A stretch of DNA of 64,000 nucleotides from positions 1 through 64,000 of the forward strand of contig NC_052479.1 of NCBI RefSeq assembly GCF_009730915.1. Reading direction: 5' to 3'. Of the stretch, positions 34,925-47,834 are shown piece after piece; the first letter of the stretch is position 1, and each line of letters opens with the position of its first letter. The translations under genes were made by a program, and so were the position numbers. The notes beneath the pieces are model-generated. The model saw nothing but the letters and a program-made list of their open reading frames with translations, made no database searches and had not been told where the DNA came from. The stretch comes from Dioscorea cayenensis subsp. rotundata (lineage: Eukaryota > Streptophyta > Magnoliopsida > Dioscoreales > Dioscoreaceae).

Positions 34925-35852
34925 TGTCACACCCACCCCTTCTACCGAGGTAAATGTGGACCCATCGCTTAAAAAAATTTCTTTTTAACCGGAAAACCGA
35001 CACCTCTCGTAAAACCAAATCAGGCTTACAAATTACAATTTACAACTTTACACCAACTGCAGGATTCAAATACATAAATACAACAAATATAATAACTCAA
35101 ATTTATGGGTACAACCGCTACAAGATCACGATACCAACAAATATAAAGAAAAGTATGGGACCCATCGCAGTCTTGGACTTAACCCCGACTAGCTCTAAAC
35201 TTGAACAGTGCAATCTAGGGTCTTGCTCCCGCAGCTACAGAGACATCTCAGCTGGTCGATAGTGGCTTAATAATTTCAAATATTCAAATACAGTATATAT
35301 AAAATATATAAATATCAACTTCTCAAATAATTTTTTTCAACTTTTCCAAAAATACCGTAATTCTAGCAAAATACATTTTTAAAGAACTTTTGAAACATAA
35401 ATTCATCACAAATCAATATCAAATCAATTTTCTAAGAAAATCCAAATTGTCGGAGAGACTCGCCTCCCTAAGAGCGGCACACTGGGCTTCGCCCTCCTCA
35501 CAACCCAAAATAACAAGTAATATAAAAACCATTCTCAATTCCACGTACTGAAAAACTCTCCCCACTTAGCCGCGGTCGTGACTAGGCTGGGAGCCGCCAA
35601 GGTCTTCATAACCTCGACGTTGGCCCACCGGTCCTGCAGGGCGACCCCGGATCCCGATGATCATCCAATCGTGGCTCTACGCTCCCACCGATCCCGACAA
35701 ATCAACACTCGTGTCCACCACACCACCTCTAAAGGTCGGCCCGTAGGGGATCCACTCATCGCAGAAGTCGGGCCTTAGCCCGCCGTCACCATCCAAACCA
35801 ACATGTAAATGTAGCAATAATACAATCTGTATAAATCAAATCACATGATCCT

Positions 35853-38746
35853 TGTCACACCCACCCCTTCTACCGAGGTAAATGTAGCACCCATCGCTTA
35901 AAAATTCCTTTTTAACCGGAAAACCCCGACACCTCTCGTAAAACCAAATCGACTTTCACAAATTACAATTTACAACTTTACACCAACCGCAGGATTCAAA
36001 TACGTAAATACAACAAATATAATAACTCAAATTTGTGGGTACAACCGCTACAAGATCACGATACCAACAAATATAAAGAAAAGTATGGGACCCACTCGTA
36101 GCTTTTGACTTAACCCTCGACTAGCTCTAAACTCGAACAGTGCAATCTAGGGTCTTGCTCCCCGCAGCTACAAAGACATTCACTGGTCTCAGAGCGGCTT
36201 AATAATTTCAAATACTCAAATACAAGATATATAAAGTATATAAATATCAACTTTTTTTCAAATAATTTTCCAACTTTTCCAAAATACCGTAATTCTAGCA
36301 AAAATACATTTTTTAAAGAACTTTTGAAACATAAATTCATCACAAATCAATATCAAATCAATTTTCTAGGAAAATCCAAATTGCTGTGAGAGACCGCCTC
36401 CCTAAGAGCGACAAACTGGGCTCGCCTCATCACAAACCCAAAAATAACAAGTAATATAAAAACCATTCTCAATTCCCACGTACTGAAAAACTCTCCCCAC
36501 TTAGCCGCCGTCGCGACTAGGTCGGGAGCCGCCAAGGTCTTCATAACCTCGACGCTGGCTCCACCCGGGTCCCCGTGGGCGACTCCCGGATCCCGACGTA
36601 TCATCCAATCGTGGCTCTACGCTCCCACCCGATCCGACAAATCAACACTCGGTCCACCACGCCACCTCTAAAGGCTCGGCCCTGGGGACCCACTATCGCA
36701 GAGTCCGGCCCTAGCCCGCCGTCACCATCCAAAACCAATACGTAAACGTAGCAATAATACAATCTGATAAATCACATCACATGGTCCTTATCCGAGACAA
36801 GCATTCACATCACGAAAAATAAACATCATTTCCACAAAAGCCCAATGTCAAAAGTATAACAACGCATAAAACCAAGAAAAATCCAGATCCACGATACCAT
36901 TCCTATTCCAGAATGAAAAACCAATTCCACAAATATCATGTCTGTAGAAACATTTTTAAAAACGCTCACATGATTTCACAAATCATTCCAAATCAAAGCA
37001 TATATAACCATCAAAAAAATAAATACATGAATCGAATAATTAAATCACATATACATGTATTTTCACTATTCACAAATATATATAATTATACTAAACCCGA
37101 TGTATCAATACGATTGTCGTGAACATCAACTGCAAGTAAATATACATATATTTTAACCTTATACTGCAAAATTAAACATGATAAAATGAAATACTTAAAT
37201 AATTATTTCCAAAAATACTAGTTATTAAACAATTATTTCAAAAATAATAATAATTAATCAATTAAATAATAGCCACTACCAACTCACTCGGTGTCCTTGG
37301 GTTCCTTGCTAGACTCGAACTCCTTCCCAAGACCGAACAACACCTAACAAGTTAATAATAATATAAAAAAATAAATAACACATTTAAAACCCAAAATAAA
37401 ATACTATAAACAATAATAGACTCTATTGGGCCCACTCACTCCAATCTGTTAAAATCCAACCTCGCACAAATCCAACCTGCCTTCAATCGCATTTAAACCA
37501 AATCTCAATTTAGATCGAAACACGCCTAAACCAATCGAACCAATCTCAATTCCATCGAACCAAGTTCTCAATTGCACTCGAACCAAGCTTTAATTCCACT
37601 GAACCAAACTCAATCAAACTGAACCAGCTTGAACCAACTCAATTCTTATTCAAAAATCCATTGAACCAACTTGGTTCAGTCCAAAACCCTTAACCCAAAA
37701 ATCAACTGAACCAAACCTCAACTCCATCTCAACTCGATTTGATCAAGCCCAACTCAACCAAATCAACTCAACTCAACCAACCAAATCAATTCAACTTGGT
37801 TTGATCAAATCAAATCAATTGGACTAACTCAACCCATTTCAATCCAACAATCATCATTAACACCTTAATCATCATAATCATCAATTTAATTAACTAAACC
37901 AAATTTTAATCTCGGTGCTACAGTAACGCTACAGTAAAACCGAAAATCTCATCCTCCATTTTAAACAAAATTCAACTCAAATACAAGATTTTTTTCCAAA
38001 CAACTTCAAAGATTCATCATCAATCAACAATAAACCATGCTTACCATTCAAAACCAAGCTTTAAACTCATAAAAACAAGCTAAGATTTAGCATGGTTGCT
38101 CAAGTTCATTTCAACCAAATATCATGCATTATTTCAACCAAATAAAAACTCTTACCAAGCAAAGCAAACACTCCCTACGAACTTTCTCCCAAGATTCTCC
38201 AAGCCTCCAAACTCCTTCAAGTCCTCCCATTTTTCCTTTTCATTTTCATTTTTTTCATTTTTTTAATCTCTCCCTAGTCATCGTAGCTGTATGAATGAGA
38301 AGGAGATGAAGAAGCACCATCAACTCTAGATTTTTTTCTCCAACTTATGATTCAGCTGAAATTCAATTTCAGTCCCTAGAAATATAATTTCTTACAAAAG
38401 AGTCCCCTGAAAAACTCACAAATAGTCCCTGAATTATGAAATAGTATTCTCAAAAAGGTCCTTTAAAATTATCCAATGGTCCCTGAAGTATAACACAATA
38501 TTTCAAAAAAAGGTCCCTACCGCCTTACCTTTCAGTCCTTGGTTTCCGAAATATTTTATATCAATCCTTTTTTTCTATTACTCTTTAACCCAAAATCTTT
38601 TAAAAAAACTTTTACACTTAAGTCCCTTGTTCTCGTCCACTTGGGGTTTCTCAACAAGATTACTCAGAGAAAAATTCTTACCGCAACCTGTAGTAATACC
38701 CCTCAATATATTTTCCAACAGATATCTAAAGGTTCAGGGTATTACA
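35853..38746 (-). repeat. 3' LTR of the inner gypsy element
   Basis: Ends are TGTCACACCC and GGTTCAGGGTATTACA on the + strand. The LTR contains a GC-rich block (about 36480-36730) with GGGAGCCGCCAAGG and a long low-complexity part rich in CAACTCAACC and GAACCAA units (about 37480-37860). Confidence 0.92.
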
Positions 38747-40335
38747 ATCCTTCTCTTAAGAAAAATTTCGTCCTCGAAATTTCCTTAGCATGTATAAACT
38801 CGATATCATCGAATTTCATTACTTGTTCCAAGACCTGCTCTCTTGTTCCAACTGCTCAACAAGAATAACAATACCGTATTAGGATGTCCAAGTATCTCAC
38901 GATGATCAAAGTGAAGTTGATTCCTCTTATACGGTGTTATACACTGTGATACAAAGACTCTTTCCGTCAGGTTTCTCCGCTTCCTCACTTCCAAAACTCA
39001 TACAATAAAAATAATCTTGTATTTTTCCACAATCCGTAAGAAAAAGCAACTTCTTATTCACAAGTAGGAATACATCATACTCGAAATACACGGTAGAATT
39101 CAAACATCTCAAGCACACAAACGATAATACAAAACAGATTATTCTACTATTCACAAGTCCTCATACGCTCATCGAACCCTCATCCTTGTCTCACGTTTGC
39201 TCGCGGTTCAACCTTTCCCTTGCCCATCGCTCAACCGCCGCACCATAGTTAAGGACCGCACGGGCATCATCATACGCCGCAAACTCCCTCGAAACCCATA
39301 CCTCCTTCTCACTCGCATACGACTCGCCTAGGTGAAAAACGCTCCACGTAAATATTTTTTTCACTCAAGCAACTATAGAGCTAAAAATCTCGGTATTCAT
39401 GGTTACCACATAACGAGCTCAGGGACATAAACATCACCATCGCTTGTTCTGGTCACTAGTGCAATAATAGAACGAGAAGATGCTCGAGGCAACAAGAGTA
39501 GAGCCAGAGGGTACTTGAGCAAAGAATATTGGTTTCCATCTCTTCTTCCCTCTTCGCTCCTCCTCTCTCCTTCTCTCGCTCCTCCACTTCTCTCCTGCTC
39601 TTCTTCCTCTCCTCAAGCTCTTCCAGAAATATCTCTACTCTTTCTCTATTATACCTGAGGAGGTCCTCGCCCCCACTGCCCTCAAACGCCTTGGTTCCAT
39701 TACTCAAAAAAATCCTTAAGACACTCAAAAATTCCAATCGATGAAAAACTGCAAGTCCCGATCTTCCCTCTATTTAAACACAACTAAACTACACTTAGAG
39801 GAGTCAGCCATAATTCATCCAAAGTCCGACAAATCAAACTCGAATCAACGTCACATCATAACACACCTTTTAAGAATCAATGTAAAGGTGATAAAGAAGA
39901 CCCGGTTACTCACGTGCTAATCTCCATATTCTTAAGCCATGTGACGTCCAAAGTATCTTTCAAATCAAACTCGCAAATCACTCGTGTGCCACCAACAAAG
40001 AGAATGCCAAATACCCTTCTTTGGCAACTTTAAGTTTACTTATTTTGGATAAAACCAATTCCAATAATTATCTCAACCAGTGATCATGATCACAAGCATC
40101 GCTCACTCGCCTCAAATATCAAAAACCTACTATCGCCTCTCATTCCAAATACGCAACTTAGGTTTTTAAACCAGATCGAGACTCTTAATACTCTATCGGG
40201 GCCCTTAACTTTCTCGCTCTAATCCCTACTAAACCTCTAAGTCTAGACACGACTTCTAAAGTTAGTCTCGTATCACAAACCCGCGACCTCTACCAACCGT
40301 GGATATCTCAACCCTACACCTCGATACCAAAAAGA
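38747..40335 (-). other. Interior of the inner gypsy element with polyprotein-end remnant
   Basis: Read on the - strand, the region next to the polypurine tract has GAAATTTCGAGGACGAAATT (about 38784-38765). This is the conserved end of Tekay/Del polyproteins (a ..FRGRN.. tail). Near 39434-39740 a charged frame reads EELEERKKSRREVEE, possibly a gag relict. No protease, reverse transcriptase, RNase H or integrase motif is present, so about 4-8 kb of a normal interior is missing. The primer binding site lies at 40319-40329. Confidence 0.75.
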
Positions 40336-43228
40336 TGTCACACCCACCCCTTCTACCGAGGTAGAATGTAGCACCCATCGCTTAAAAAAATTCCTTTTAA
40401 CCTGAAACCCCGACACCTCTCGTAAAACCAAATCGACTTACAAATTACAATTTACAACTTTACACCAATCGTAGGATTCAAATACGTAAATACAACAAAT
40501 ATAATAACTCAAATTTAGGGTACAACCGCTACAAGATCACGATACCAACAAATATAAAGAAAAAGTATGGGACCCATCGCAGTCTTTGGACTTAACCCCC
40601 GACTAGCTCTAAACTCTGAACAGTGCAATCTAGGGTCTTGCTCCCCGCAGCTACAAAGACATTCAAACTGGCTCAGAGTGGCTTAATAATTTCAAATACT
40701 CAAATACAAAGATATATAAAGTATATAAATACCAACTTTTTTTCAAATAATTTTCCAACTTTTCCAAAAATACCGTAATTCTAGCAAAATACATTTTTAA
40801 AGAACTTTTGAAACATAAATTCATCACAAATCAATATCAAATCAATTTTCTAGGAAAATCCAAATTGTCAGGAGAGACTCGCCTCCCTAAGAGCGGCTAC
40901 AATGGGCTTCGCCCTCATCACAAACCCAAAAATAACAAGTAATATAAAAACCATTCTCAATTCCACTACTGAAAAACTCTCCCCACTTAGCCGTCCCGCG
41001 ACTAGAGTCGGGAGCCGCCAAGGTCTTCATAACCTCGACGCTGGCCCACCGGTCCCCTGCAGGGGCGACTCCCGGATCCCGATGATCATCCAATCGTGGC
41101 TCTACGCCTCCCACCGATCCGGACAAATCAACACTCGTGTCCACCACGCCACCTCTAAAGGTCGGCCCGCTGGGGACCCACTATCGCAGAGTCGGGCCTC
41201 AGCCCGTCACCATCCAAAACCAACATGTAAATGTAGCAATAATACAATCAGATAAATCACATCACATGGTCCTTATCCGAGACAAGCATTCACATCACGT
41301 AAAAATAAACATCATTTCCACAAAGCCCAATGTCAAAAGTATAACAACGATAAAAACCAAGAAAATCCAGATCCACGATACCATTCCTATTCCGTGAATG
41401 AAAACCAATTCCACAAATATCGTTGGTAGAAACATTTTTAAAACGCTCACATGATTTCACAAATCATTCCAAATCAAAGCATATATAACCATCAAAAAAA
41501 TAAATACATGAATTGAATAATTAAATCACATATACATGTATTTTTCACTATTCACAAATACGTATAATTATACGTAAACCGATGTATCAATACGATTGTC
41601 GTGAACATCAACTGCAAGTAAATATACATATATTTTAACCTTATACGCAAATTAAACATGATAAAATGAATACTTAAATAATTATTTCCAAAAATACTAG
41701 TTATTAAACAATTATTTCAAAAATAATAATAATTAATCAATTAAATAATAGCCACTACCAACTCACTCCCGTGTCCTTGGGTTCCTCACTAGACTCGAAC
41801 TCCTTCCCAAGACCGAACAACACCCTAACAAGAATAATAATATAAAAAAATAAATAACACATTTAAACCCAAAAATAAAAATACTATAAACAATAATAGA
41901 CTCTATCGCCCACTCACTCCAATCTGCTAAAAATCCAACCTCGCACAAATCCAACCTGCCTTCAATCGCATTTAAACCAAACTCAATTTAGATCTAAACA
42001 CGCCTAAACCAATCTGAACCAATCTCAATTCCATCGAACCAAGCTCAATTGCACTGAACCAAGCTTAATTCCACTGAACCAAACTCAATCAAACTGAACC
42101 AGCTTGAACCAACTCAATTCTTTATTCAAAAATCCATTGAACCAACTTGGTTCAGTCCAAAAACCCTTAACCCAAAAATCAACTGAACCAAACCCAACCC
42201 ATCTCAACTCGATTTCGATCATGCTCCAACTCAACCAAATCAACTCAACTCAACCAACCAAATCAATTCAACTTGGTTTGATCAAATCAAATCAATTGAC
42301 TAACTCAACCCATTTCAATCCAACAATCATCATTAACACCTTAATCATCATAATCATCAATTTAATTAACTAAACCAAATTTTTAATCTCGTGCCACAAA
42401 GAACGCCTACAAAGAAACCGAAAAATCTCATCCTCCATTTTTAAACAAAAATTCAACTCAAATACAAGATTTTTTTCCAAACAACTTCAAGATTCATCAT
42501 CAATCAACAATAAACCATGCTTTTACCATTCAAAACCAAGTCTAAACTCATAAAAACAAGTCTAAGATTTAAGTATGGTTGCTCAAGTTCATTTCAACCA
42601 AATATCATGCATTATTTCAACCAAATAAAACTCTTACCAAGTAAAGTAAAACACTCCTGCGAACTTTCTCCCAAGATTCTCCAAGCCTCCAAACTCCTTC
42701 AAGCCTCCCATTTTTCCTTTTTCATTTTTCATTTTTTTCATTTTTTTAATCTCTCCCGAGTTATCAGAAGCGGTATGAATGAGAAGGAGATGAAGAAGAC
42801 CATCAACTCTAGATTTTTTTCTCCAACTTATGATTCAGCTGAAATTCAATTTCAGTCCCTAGAAATATAATTTCTTACAAAAGAGTCCCTGAAAAAAACT
42901 CACAAATAGTCCCTGAATTATGAAATAGTATTCTCAAAAAGGTCCTTTAAAATTATCCAATGGTCCCTGAAGTATAACACAATATTTCAAAAAGGTTCCC
43001 TACCGCCTTACCTTTCAGTCCTTGGTTTCCGTAAATATTTTTATATCAATCCTTTTTCTATTACTCTTTAACCCAAAAATCTTTTTAAAAACTTTTTACA
43101 CTTAAGTCCCTTGTTCGGTCCCACTTGGGGTTTCTCAACAAGATTACTTCGTAGAAAATTCTTATCAGAATCGTAGTAATACCCTGAATATATTTTCCAA
43201 CAGATATCTAAAGGTTCAGGGTATTACA
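40336..43228 (-). repeat. 5' LTR of the inner gypsy element
   Basis: Same ends and internal layout as the 35853-38746 copy; the GC-rich block lies at about 40985-41210 and the CAACTCAACC-type stretch at about 41950-42330. Length differs from the partner by one base. Confidence 0.92.
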
Positions 43229-45149
43229 ATCCTTATCCAGGACAAGCATTCACATCACGAAAATAAACATCATTTCCACAAAGCCAATGTCAAAAGTATA
43301 ACAATGCATAAAACCAAGAAAAATCCAGATCCACGATACCATTCCTATTCCAGAATGAAAACCAATTCCACAAATATTGTTGGTAAAACATTTTAAAATG
43401 CTCACATGATTTCACAAATCATTCCAAATCAAAAGCATATATAACCATCAAAAAAATAAATACATGAATTGAATAATTAAATCACATATACATGTATTTT
43501 CACTATTCACAAATACGTATAATTATACGAACTTGATGTATCAATACGATTGTCGTGAACATCAACTAAGAAATAAATATACGTGATACCCTCAACATTA
43601 TACGCCAATTAAACATGATAAAAAGAAATACTTAAACAATTATTTTTCAAAATACTAGCCCATTAAATAATTATTTCAAAATAATAATAATTAATCAATT
43701 ATTTAAAAATAATAGCCACTACCAACTCACACTCAGTGTCCTTGGGTTCCTCGCTAGACCCTGAACTCCTTCCCCAAGACCGAACAACACCTAACAAGTT
43801 AATAATAATATAAAAATAAATAACACATTTAAACCCAAAAATAAAAATACTATAAACAATAATAGACTCTATTGGGTCCACTCACTCCAATCTGTTAAAA
43901 TCCCGACCTCGACAGTCCAACCTGCCTTCAATTGCATTTAAAACCACCAATTTAGACTTTAAAACACGCCTAAAACCAATCTGAACCAATCTCAATTCCA
44001 TCGAACCAAGCTCAATCTGCACCGAACCAAGCTTTAATTGCACTGAACCAAACTCAATCAAACTGAACCAGCTTGAACCAACTCAATTTTTATTCAAAAT
44101 CCATTGAACCAACTTGGTTCAGCCCAAAACCCTTAACCCAAATCAACTGAACCAAACCCAAACCATCTCAACTTGATTTGATCAAGCCCAACTCAACCAA
44201 ATTAATTCAACTCAACCCAATCAATTCAATCCAACTTGGTTTGATCCAACCAATTCAATTGGACTAACTCAACCCATTTCAATCCAACAATCATCATTAA
44301 CACCTTAATCATCATCATCAATTTAATTAATCAAACCAAACCCTAATCTCGGTGCTACAGTAATTGCTACAATAATTTCAGCAATCTCATCCCCATTTCA
44401 AGCAATTTCCATCACAAATACAAGGTTTTCAACACAAAAATAATTTCACAACAACACCCTCATCAACTCCATCATGATTTCCTCAAAACAAATTCATTAT
44501 TTCCTCCAAAATCACCCAAAATACATACATGCATACATACATGAAAATACAACACCAAGAAATCTTTACCAAGCAAACAAACACTCCCGTGAACTTTTCT
44601 CCCAGATTCTCCAAGCTCCAAACTCCTTCAAGTCCTCCCATTTTCCTTTTTCAATTTCATTTTTTTATTTTTATTTTTTTCTCACTGGGTCATCAGAAGC
44701 AAAAATGGTGGAGAAGAAGATTTAACAACACTCAAGCTCTAGATTTTTTTCTCTAACTTAAACTTTCAAATGAAATTCACTTTTAGTCACTCAAAACATA
44801 ATTTCTTACAAAAACAGCCTCCGAAAAACTCATCAATGGTCCCTCGAATTATGAAATAGTATTCTCAAAAGGTCCTTGAAACTATCCAACGGTCCCTCAA
44901 GTATAACACAATATTTCAAAAAGGTCCCCATCGCCTTACCTTTCAGTCCTTGGTTTTCAAAAACATTTCATATCAATCCTTTTTCTATTACTCTTTAACC
45001 AAAAATCTTTTATAAACTTTCACACTTAGGTCCTTGTTCTTTCCACTTGGGGTTTCTCCACAAGGTTACTCTGTAGAAAAATTCTTACTGCAACTGTAGT
45101 AATACCCTGAATATATTTTTCAACAGGTATCCAAAGGTTCAGGGTATTA

Positions 45150-46423
45150 CACTCTCTAACAGCAGTATGACATCCAAAATAATCAGCCAGTAATTATCGA
45201 ACCGAAAAACTTTCTTTTTAAAGGGGAAACGAGGAGTAAGTGTAAGAATAAGAGGAGCGTGATCAGAATAAAGCCTCGAGAGATGCTTGATATGATAGGT
45301 ACTTAGGAGGCCAGCGCCGCAAGGATTGAGCAAGCAGCGGTCTAACCGGGCCCATTTCCTCGAAGCTCCCCTCTGATTATTATACCAAGTGAACCTGGAA
45401 CCATTAAAATTAACATCTAGAAGGTTATTAAGATTAATGAAATCAGAAAAAATCCGAGCTTTGCGACGGTAGTAGATATGGGAGCCACCCTGAAACTCAT
45501 TCAAAGAGACAACAGTGTTAAAGTCACCAATGAGTATCCAAGGAATGCTGAAAGAAGCAATACCAGAGAGTTCAAGCCAAACAATGGATTGATCTTGAAT
45601 ACGAGATGGATTATAGATAGTCGATAGAATCCAGGTCTCCAGCTTGGCATTAGTGACAACCAAATACAGAACATACCTGGACTTGACAAGAGGAGTGACT
45701 TTTCCCAAGTGCTTTTGCCAAGAGACGATAATCCCTCCTGAGTAGCCATCGGCTTCGATGGCAGCCCACGCCCAATTGCGACCCAACTTGGAGCAGAAAA
45801 TGTCTAATCGACGATGATCGGCCCGAGTTTCTACCAAGCAGAAGATGAGAGGATTATGATGCTTCATTAAGTACTTGACACGAGTTGATGTATCCCTCCC
45901 TGAGATTCCTCTGCAGTTCCAACACACAAACTTAACTTTGTTCTCAATCATATCAAACATGTAAAGGAGAAGAGGACTGAAAAGAAATAGAGCAGCAGAC
46001 ATAGTAAAGATAATGAAGAGAAAACTCCCTTGGGAGATGAACAGAACCCTAGATAGCCTCTGAACCGCAATATAACCTCCCTCTCTTATGCGAAGAAGAG
46101 GAGGGATGCGGGTCGCGTCAGACAAGAGACTCCTTGCGAAGTCCGGTCTGGTATTGGTCTAAAGTCATCAAGTCATTCGGTTCCTCCGGGTCACCGTAAT
46201 CAGACATCACACTGTCTCCATCGTCGTCCTCTGACTCCTCGTCGTCGGATTCTCCCATCAAGTGATCAGAGTTTCCAGACGGAGGAGACGGATTCAGAGC
46301 TTCAAAGACCTGTGCGACAATCAGAGAATGAGAAGAGATACTGGGATCAACACTAGGCCTATTATCCTGTCCATCAGTTATACAAAGGATAGGATTAAGG
46401 GTCTTATTTTGATAAAGAGGCAA
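45150..46423 (-). pseudogene. LINE ORF2 N-terminal part: APE-type endonuclease
   Basis: The reading frame from 46423 to about 46118 (acidic, SDDEESEDDDGDSVMSDYG) overlaps the next frame. That frame carries the endonuclease: KFVCWNCRGI, LVETRADHRRLDIF, GGIIVSWQKHLG, WILIGDFNTV, LDRCLLN and YSDHAPLILTL. The catalytic Asn, Glu, Asp, Asn and His positions of the APE fold are all present. The frame runs into the LTR insertion at 45151 and resumes at 34924. The split and the frame overlap around 46120 make it non-functional as it stands. Confidence 0.85.
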
Positions 46424-46426
46424 AGA

Positions 46427-47743
46427 CTATTTCTTGGGACTCAGAGAATCATGGGAACTAGGGCCAGGGTCGGGTGTAGTTTTGAGAACGTTGTGCATAG
46501 GAACAAGAGAAGTCACATCAGCCGAAGTCTCCACACCAATAGAAGGGGAAGGGGTCAGATCCGTGTCAGCACCGGCCGAGTACGCAGAAGAAGAAGCAGG
46601 TCCTCGAGAACGTCTCCCAAAATGACCACCCCTGTCACGAAAGGAGGAAGCGCCACGTGGAGGATGACCATCATCTGTCAGAGTCAGAGTATTGGGAGAG
46701 ACGTTGGGAGGCATAGTGGGGCTCGCATGCGCCGCACGTGATGGTGGTCTCCCAACACCACCACCGGCAGCACCACCGCGACCACCACCACTCCCCTTCC
46801 GACGAGAAACAATCATCCATAGACCAAAGTTAGACTCATCATGGTCGGCACCGGCAGTCTCTGAGGTGGGAAGTGAGCAGTCAGACCTTGCCTCCAAGCC
46901 TTCCTTCTGGGGATCCATTGCTGCCCTTACCTCCGACCCTCTCAGTTCACTAAGAACTTGAAAAGGGGGCTGCAAGGAGCGGCTCTGGCCCACAGAAGGC
47001 CGACGGCTGCAATGGTTCGAACCATGCCTAACCATTCCGCAAAGGTAGCAAAAAGTGGGAAGTTTTTCATACAGGACAACTACAAACACCCTATGAACAT
47101 CGTCGCCAATCCAAAATCCTTGTTTGAGGAGTTTAGATAGGTCGATTTCCACACAAATGCGAGCGAATTTTGACCTGGAAAGAGATGAAGTAAAATCATC
47201 AATCTTGAGCATACGTCCAAGGGAGGTTGAGATGGACTCGAGAGACTCTCCATCCCAAAATTCAACCGGGAGATTATGTAACTGAACCCAAACTACAGCA
47301 GTGGAGAGTTTGGCGAAAGCCGGTTCAAAAAAGGGTTTCCAGGGAGCGAGTTGGAGCGTGGCTCCATTGACTGACCATGGGCCTTCGATCATGAGTTTTT
47401 GAGACAAATCAAAAGAGTCACATCTAAAAAGAAGGTAGCCATTTGGAAGATCCGAGATGAAAATTTCACCCAGATCACTCCAGCGAGTCTGAAGCACAGT
47501 TTTGATCTGCTCGAAGGGAGGAGGTTTTCCAAAAAATTTGCCGATTAACGAATGTTGAAATCAAAGCCTATCCCTTGCCATTGCATCTCCATAAAAGCGA
47601 ATGAACTCAGAAGTGGAAGCCTTCAGCTTGCGTAGCACTGGACCGTCAACAAGGGGAGAAGAGTTAGCTGGGCGATTCGTGACAGCAGCTGCGATGTCCG
47701 CCCAAGAGGGAGGGGACTGCGGGGGAAGCCCCCCGCTTGCCAT
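46427..47743 (-). CDS. LINE ORF1: DUF4283 / zinc-knuckle gag-like protein, one frame break
   Basis: This is the nucleic-acid-binding ORF1 protein of plant L1 elements. It starts MASGGLPPQSPPSWADI at 47743. The frame shifts near 47500-47560, then continues WSDLGEIFISDLPNGYLLFR, SVNGATLQLAPWKPFF (DUF4283) and a CCHC-like knuckle LPTFCYLCGMVRHGSNHC (C-x2-C-x4-H-x4-C). A Gly/Arg/Pro-rich tail ends SPKK at 46427. The start fits because the upstream 90 bp is a C/T-rich LINE leader. The single frame break makes it a pseudogene unless it is a sequencing error. Confidence 0.8.
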
Positions 47744-47834
47744 GGCAAAGGGGAAGGAAGGAGGGAGACAAGCAGGCAGATGGAGGAACAGAGGAGAGAA
47801 GAGGCTCAGATGGAGGAGCAAAGATGAATATTTA

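Larger units (their letters stand above)
35853..43228 (-). mobile_element. Inner long-LTR Ty3/gypsy element, coding-poor, nested in an LTR of its own family
   Basis: Two direct LTRs, 35853-38746 (2,894 bp) and 40336-43228 (2,893 bp), flank a 1.6 kb interior. A perfect ATCCT duplication (35848-35852 and 43229-43233) marks the insertion. Orientation is minus: next to the right-hand LTR the - strand has TGGTATCGAGG (40329-40319), a tRNA-Met type primer site. Next to the left-hand LTR it has the purine tract AAGAGAAGGAT (38757-38747). The two LTRs differ by scattered small indels, mostly in homopolymers, and few substitutions by eye, so the insertion looks fairly recent. The short interior makes it a non-autonomous derivative. 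Confidence 0.92.
34925..45151 (-). mobile_element. Outer solo LTR of a Tekay/Del-like Ty3/gypsy family, itself split
   Basis: It begins TGTCACACCC at 34925 and ends GGGTATTACA at 45151, flanked by a perfect CTCTC duplication (34920-34924 and 45152-45156) inside the LINE. Its own sequence is 34925-35852 plus 43234-45151, together about 2.85 kb, which matches one LTR of the inner element (2.89 kb). No internal region belongs to it, so it was already a solo LTR, or was reduced to one, independently of the inner copy. On the sense (-) strand it reads TGTAATACCC...GGGTGTGACA. Confidence 0.9.
31430..47834 (-). mobile_element. L1-type LINE (about 6.2 kb) split by a 10.2 kb nested LTR insertion
   Basis: On the - strand the 5' end lies near 47834 and the 3' end near 31430, where a short A-run follows a TTTATTAATAAATTAGC-type tail. 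Domains in order: ORF1 (DUF4283 plus zinc knuckle), endonuclease, [insertion 34925-45151], reverse transcriptase, thumb region, zf-RVT and RNase H-like remnants. Deleting the insertion and one copy of its CTCTC duplication joins the ORF2 frame: YWLDYFGCHTAV continues directly into REALLFLPHSNP. Length without the insertion (about 6.17 kb) is normal for plant L1. Several frame breaks show it is inactive. No target duplication was identified with certainty. Confidence 0.9.

Noticed and set aside
34954-44756. Many 60-117 codon frames on both strands of the LTR region
   Set aside because: They lie in LTRs, differ between copies because of small indels, and show no conserved protein motif.
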